Positions 6,105-8,619 of a stretch of 8,619 nucleotides of DNA are shown here, piece after piece. The notes under the pieces were generated by a model. That model was not told the DNA's origin. It saw only the letters and a program-made list of their open reading frames with translations, and did no database searches. The first letter of the stretch is position 1. Each line of letters opens with the position of its first letter. Made by a program: the position numbers and the translations under genes. Source of the DNA: CAZIVE01 sp964542435 (GTDB taxonomy: Bacteria; Bacteroidota; Bacteroidia; Bacteroidales; Tannerellaceae); NCBI GenBank assembly GCA_964542435.1, contig CAZIVE010000113.1, forward strand, positions 1-8,619. Reading direction: 5' to 3'.

Positions 6105-7463
6105 TTAGTCTTCAAACAATTTATTGAACTCGTCAACAGATACTTCTTTCTCTTCTACTGTAACCTGTTCTTTCAACCATGCACCGATCTTATCCTCCAA
6201 TGCACGATCAAAAATATTCTGACGTGTCTGTTCGTTCTTCAGAATATCTTTTGCATAGTTGACCAATGTATCATCAGCCACCTGCATCATTCCATATTGA
6301 GCGAACTGAGCTCTTGCAACACGCTTAGCATATTCCACAGATTCGTCATCAGTAACCGTGAAGTTGTTCTTCTTTGCGATATAGTCGGTGATCAGATGAT
6401 ACTTGAGGTCTGTAACGATCTTTGGATAATCAGCATCAACTGATTCCTTCGTGTTCTTCTTGTTCGTGTTGAGAAGCCATCTCTTTACCAGAGGCTCGTC
6501 CAACTTGATGTCGCCGACTTTAGCAACCAACTTCTCACGTGCGTCAACCAGGAAGCGATAATCAACCTGCGGAACAAACTGATTCTCGATCTGCTCCTTG
6601 ATCTGCTTGCGGAAATCCTCTTCGGTCGTTACCTTACCTTCGCCAAATACCTGGTCGAAGAGTTTCTGATCGATAGCGGCATCGTTATGACGTTTGATCT
6701 CCTTTACCTCAAAACTGAAGTCGCCTTTGAGATCGGCCAGCTTCGATTTGTCAACCTTCAGCAGGGAAGCCAACGCTGCGTTTTCTTCCTGATATGCTTT
6801 TGAAGGATTGAACACGATAACCTGATTAACCTTGGCTCCGATGAATTTCTTCTTCTCATCCTCGTCTTTCAGGTAGGTCGGCATCAATACACAGTCGTTG
6901 GAAACAACGCCACCCTCTTTCGGAGCACCGTTTTCCAGTTCTGCGATCGTACCTTTCAGCATGTCTTTTTCTTCAGCAGCTTCTACATCGTCATACGTAC
7001 CGTAAGTTGCACGATAAGCGTCGATCTGTTTGTTGACCAGATCTTCGTCGATGTTCACCTTATACATAGGAACGACATCCTCCTTGCTTACTTCAACCGT
7101 AATTTCAGGAACCAAAGCAACATCGAAGAGGAACTTGAAATCCTCGTCTTTGTCGAAGTCAATGGTCGGCTGTTCGGTCTCGTTAGACATCGGCTCACCC
7201 AAAATTCTGATATTCTGTTCTTCAATAAACTTCATCAAGTTATCGGAGATCTCTTTATTGATTTCTTCTACGAGGGCCTGTTTGCCATAGATCTTCTTAA
7301 TCATGCCCATCGGCACCATACCTTTGCGGAAACCATGGATTGCCGCATTCTGGCGGAACTTGTGTAAGCTCTTCTCTACCGGCTCCTGGTAATCAGCTTT
7401 CACGATCTCAACCGTGATGATGGCGCTGGTGTTGTCATCATTGTTCTTAATCGAAACGTTCAT
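6105..7463 (-). CDS. tig: Trigger factor (ribosome-associated chaperone) with a divergent PPIase-like domain
   Basis: Trigger factor binds the ribosome near the exit tunnel and shields nascent chains. The 452-residue length matches Bacteroidota homologues. Domain order: ribosome-binding domain (1 to about 115) with the signature GFRKGMVP (44-51) and MIKKIYG after it; a PPIase-like insert (about 160-260); and the C-terminal SurA-like helical arms (about 260-452), with the family motif AQFAQYGMM (positions coded near 6285-6311) and the ending VDEFNKLFED. The insert lacks the FKBP-type signature MIPGFEDGIKG seen in E. coli; instead it has PTYLKDEDEKKKFIGAKVNQVIVFNP (split here as PTYLKDEDEK, residues 195-204, and KVNQVIVFNP, 211-220), so proline isomerase activity is doubtful. 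ATG 7463 is the family start, about 40 nt below a strong promoter in an A-rich leader without a Shine-Dalgarno site. A terminator follows, so it appears to be transcribed alone. Confidence 0.97.
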   Translation of the reverse strand: MNVSIKNNDDNTSAIITVEIVKADYQEPVEKSLHKFRQNAAIHGFRKGMVPMGMIKKIYGKQALVEEINKEISDNLMKFIEEQNIRILGEPMSNETEQPTIDFDKDEDFKFLFDVALVPEITVEVSKEDVVPMYKVNIDEDLVNKQIDAYRATYGTYDDVEAAEEKDMLKGTIAELENGAPKEGGVVSNDCVLMPTYLKDEDEKKKFIGAKVNQVIVFNPSKAYQEENAALASLLKVDKSKLADLKGDFSFEVKEIKRHNDAAIDQKLFDQVFGEGKVTTEEDFRKQIKEQIENQFVPQVDYRFLVDAREKLVAKVGDIKLDEPLVKRWLLNTNKKNTKESVDADYPKIVTDLKYHLITDYIAKKNNFTVTDDESVEYAKRVARAQFAQYGMMQVADDTLVNYAKDILKNEQTRQNIFDRALEDKIGAWLKEQVTVEEKEVSVDEFNKLFED

Positions 7464-7508
7464 TTGTAAATGATATTTTTAGTTGTTATAGTTCAGAAAT
7501 TTAGGTTG

Positions 7509-7540
7509 CAAAATTATACTTATTCTTCCAATCTCGCAAA
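7509..7540 (-). promoter_or_regulatory. tig promoter (Bacteroidota -33/-7 type)
   Basis: On the minus strand TTTG (7537-7540), a 20-nt spacer and TAATTTTG (7509-7516) match TTTG-N20-TAnnTTTG in full. Transcription should start near 7502, giving a leader of about 40 nt. It lies in the 144-nt divergent space shared with the CPBP protease gene, for which no equally good promoter is visible. Confidence 0.75.
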
Positions 7541-7607
7541 GAAATGGATTATTTTGTTTTGCAAGTTTCAAAAAACGCTGTTCCTTTGGACACATATATT
7601 AAATGAG

Positions 7608-8516
7608 ATGACAACTAAAGGTTTCTTTTCCGATCGTTCTGCTATATTCCGTCTGCTGTGGCTTCTACTGCTGATGTTATTGGGCGCTGTGCTTGCAACA
7701 GCCATTGGAATCTGCTACATCTTTTGTACCGGCGCTCCTCAAGATGTGTTGACCACGAACGTTTCCGTATTGAGGATTTTCCAGTTCATCAGCACGTTGA
7801 CAACCTTCCTGCTGCCGGCTGTGATTGCTGCTTGGCTTTTCAGTAGGCGTCCTTCCGAATATCTTTTCATCGACAAGATTCCTTCAGGCTACGCACAAAT
7901 GCTTACATTCCTGAGTATTCTGTTGTTTGTTCCCTTCATCAATCTGCTTGGATTCTTCAATGAACAGATGCAGCTTCCGGAATTTCTGAAGCCGGTCGAA
8001 GATTGGATGCGGACTTCGGAAGACAGCGCCGAACGGGTCACCGAACTATTACTTGGCAACAGTTCGCCTCTATCCGTTTTCCTTAATCTGGTTGTCATCG
8101 CTCTTGCTGCTGCCTTCTCTGAAGAATTTCTTTTCCGTGGTGCGCTGACAAGGATCTTCGGACAATTTTTTCACAATCATCATCATATCGTTGTCTGGAG
8201 TGTCGCCATTATCTTCAGCGCCATTCACATGCAGTTTTACGGATTCGTACCACGCATGCTGTTGGGCGCTTATTTCGGTTACCTCGTCTATTGGGGAAAG
8301 AATCTGTGGCTGCCGATTCTCGCTCACTTCATCAACAACTCCATTGCCGTTATCGGAATGAGCAATGCCAATTGGAAAGATTCCAGTCTGATCAGCGGAG
8401 AGATCTCATCCAAAGATCTGCCGACGTTTGCTTTGGTATCCATCATCTGCCTCATCGCTTTCCTGTTTATCACAAAGATCCTCAAACGGCAGCTGCAAAG
8501 AGAAAAAGAGAAGTAG
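7608..8516 (+). CDS. CPBP-family intramembrane metalloprotease (Rce1/Abi-like)
   Basis: This 302-residue polytopic membrane protein belongs to the CPBP (CAAX protease and bacteriocin-processing) family, glutamate-dependent intramembrane proteases. Conserved motifs are present: SEEFLFRG with Glu172, Glu173 and Arg177; FSAIH ending in His207; and HFINN with His240 and Asn244. Hydrophobic segments lie near residues 13-40, 57-79, 98-117, 156-172, 193-210, 213-230, 232-250 and 274-291, followed by a basic tail (KRQLQREKEK). The insert at about 118-150 is hydrophilic. The frame stays open upstream to an ATG at 7470, but that extension would cover the tig promoter and reads unlike protein. ATG 7608 gives a basic-start membrane protein and is preferred. 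It is divergent from tig. The substrate is unknown; prokaryotic homologues include bacteriocin-immunity proteins, and nothing nearby suggests a bacteriocin. Confidence 0.9.
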   Translation: MTTKGFFSDRSAIFRLLWLLLLMLLGAVLATAIGICYIFCTGAPQDVLTTNVSVLRIFQFISTLTTFLLPAVIAAWLFSRRPSEYLFIDKIPSGYAQMLTFLSILLFVPFINLLGFFNEQMQLPEFLKPVEDWMRTSEDSAERVTELLLGNSSPLSVFLNLVVIALAAAFSEEFLFRGALTRIFGQFFHNHHHIVVWSVAIIFSAIHMQFYGFVPRMLLGAYFGYLVYWGKNLWLPILAHFINNSIAVIGMSNANWKDSSLISGEISSKDLPTFALVSIICLIAFLFITKILKRQLQREKEK

Positions 8517-8619
8517 TCCACAAAAAGGAATACAAACTATTTTCTTTGGATTCGGGAAAGTTTCTTATCAAATCGGCATTCAGAAACCTGAAAAAGGACT
8601 CTGTTAATGTCCAAGTAGG
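8517..8619. other. Downstream tail with no assignable gene
   Basis: The 103 nt after the CPBP stop contain no ATG-initiated gene. One plus frame (from 8519) is open to the window edge without an ATG, reading SLDSGKFLIKSAFRN in part. Two minus frames are also open from the edge and stop near 8541 and within the CPBP 3' end, so a convergent gene's C-terminus is possible. Nothing recognisable was seen in any of them. Confidence 0.4.

Noticed and set aside
7470..7607. Upstream extension of the CPBP protease to ATG 7470
   Set aside because: It would run through the tig promoter on the opposite strand, adds 46 residues unlike family N-termini, and the membrane protein starts naturally at 7608.
7530..7607. 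Plus-strand promoter for the CPBP gene
   Set aside because: Near matches such as TTGTTTTG (7554-7561) exist, but no TTTG lies at a suitable distance upstream, so no call is made.
7603..7611. Two-codon minicistron ATG AGA TGA overlapping the CPBP start
   Set aside because: The stop overlaps ATG 7608, which could suggest translational coupling, but such a short match easily arises by chance and no ribosome-binding site supports it.
8585..8615. Possible minus-strand terminator GGAC...GTCC followed by TTTTT
   Set aside because: The stem is only 4 bp with a 9-nt loop and no gene is established upstream of it on that strand.
1..8619. Mobile elements, CRISPR arrays, tRNA/rRNA genes, defence or toxin systems
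   Set aside because: No spaced direct repeats, transposase, integrase, tRNA-like cloverleaf or rRNA segment was seen on either strand; all main genes are conserved housekeeping genes.

Overview
The window is a conserved chromosomal housekeeping segment from a member of the Bacteroidota, most likely order Bacteroidales (a Bacteroides/Parabacteroides-like gut or oral organism). Three things point there. The proteins resemble Bacteroidales versions of trigger factor, ClpP, ClpX, RecQ and IMP dehydrogenase. Promoters fit the Bacteroidota vegetative pattern (TTTG, about 20 nt, TAnnTTTG). The leaders are AT-rich with weak or absent Shine-Dalgarno sites. Base composition looks moderate (mid-40s % GC by eye, not computed).

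Layout, right to left along the minus strand, on which nearly everything is transcribed: trigger factor tig (6105-7463) has its own promoter and is followed by a strong hairpin terminator. clpP (5207-5875) has a separate promoter, then clpX (4299-5162) and recQ (2355-4259) follow with gaps of 44 and 39 nt and probably form one operon. A 298-nt intergenic region with several inverted repeats carries the guaB promoter, and guaB (581-2056) follows. A 167-nt spacer with a foldable 3' region leads into an exported SurA/PpiC-like peptidyl-prolyl isomerase that runs off the left edge (1-413). On the plus strand, divergent from tig, is a CPBP-family membrane protease (7608-8516). The last 103 nt hold no gene that can be assigned.

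Functionally the segment is a protein-quality-control cluster: a ribosome-bound chaperone, the ClpXP protease, an envelope PPIase and an intramembrane protease. A DNA helicase (RecQ) and the guanine-nucleotide enzyme GuaB share the same strand.

Two runs of exactly 100 Ns (2403-2502 in recQ, 4734-4833 in clpX) are assembly gaps. Comparison with the protein families shows that both stand for more sequence than 100 nt. The clpX gap hides almost the whole nucleotide-binding core, about 160 residues. The recQ gap hides part of HRDC and the region after it. Both genes should be treated as intact but incompletely sequenced.

I found no mobile element, CRISPR array, RNA gene or credible undescribed system. 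The most notable points are the divergent, probably catalytically inactive PPIase-like domain in trigger factor, the transcriptional separation of tig from clpPX, and the structured intergenic regions around guaB.
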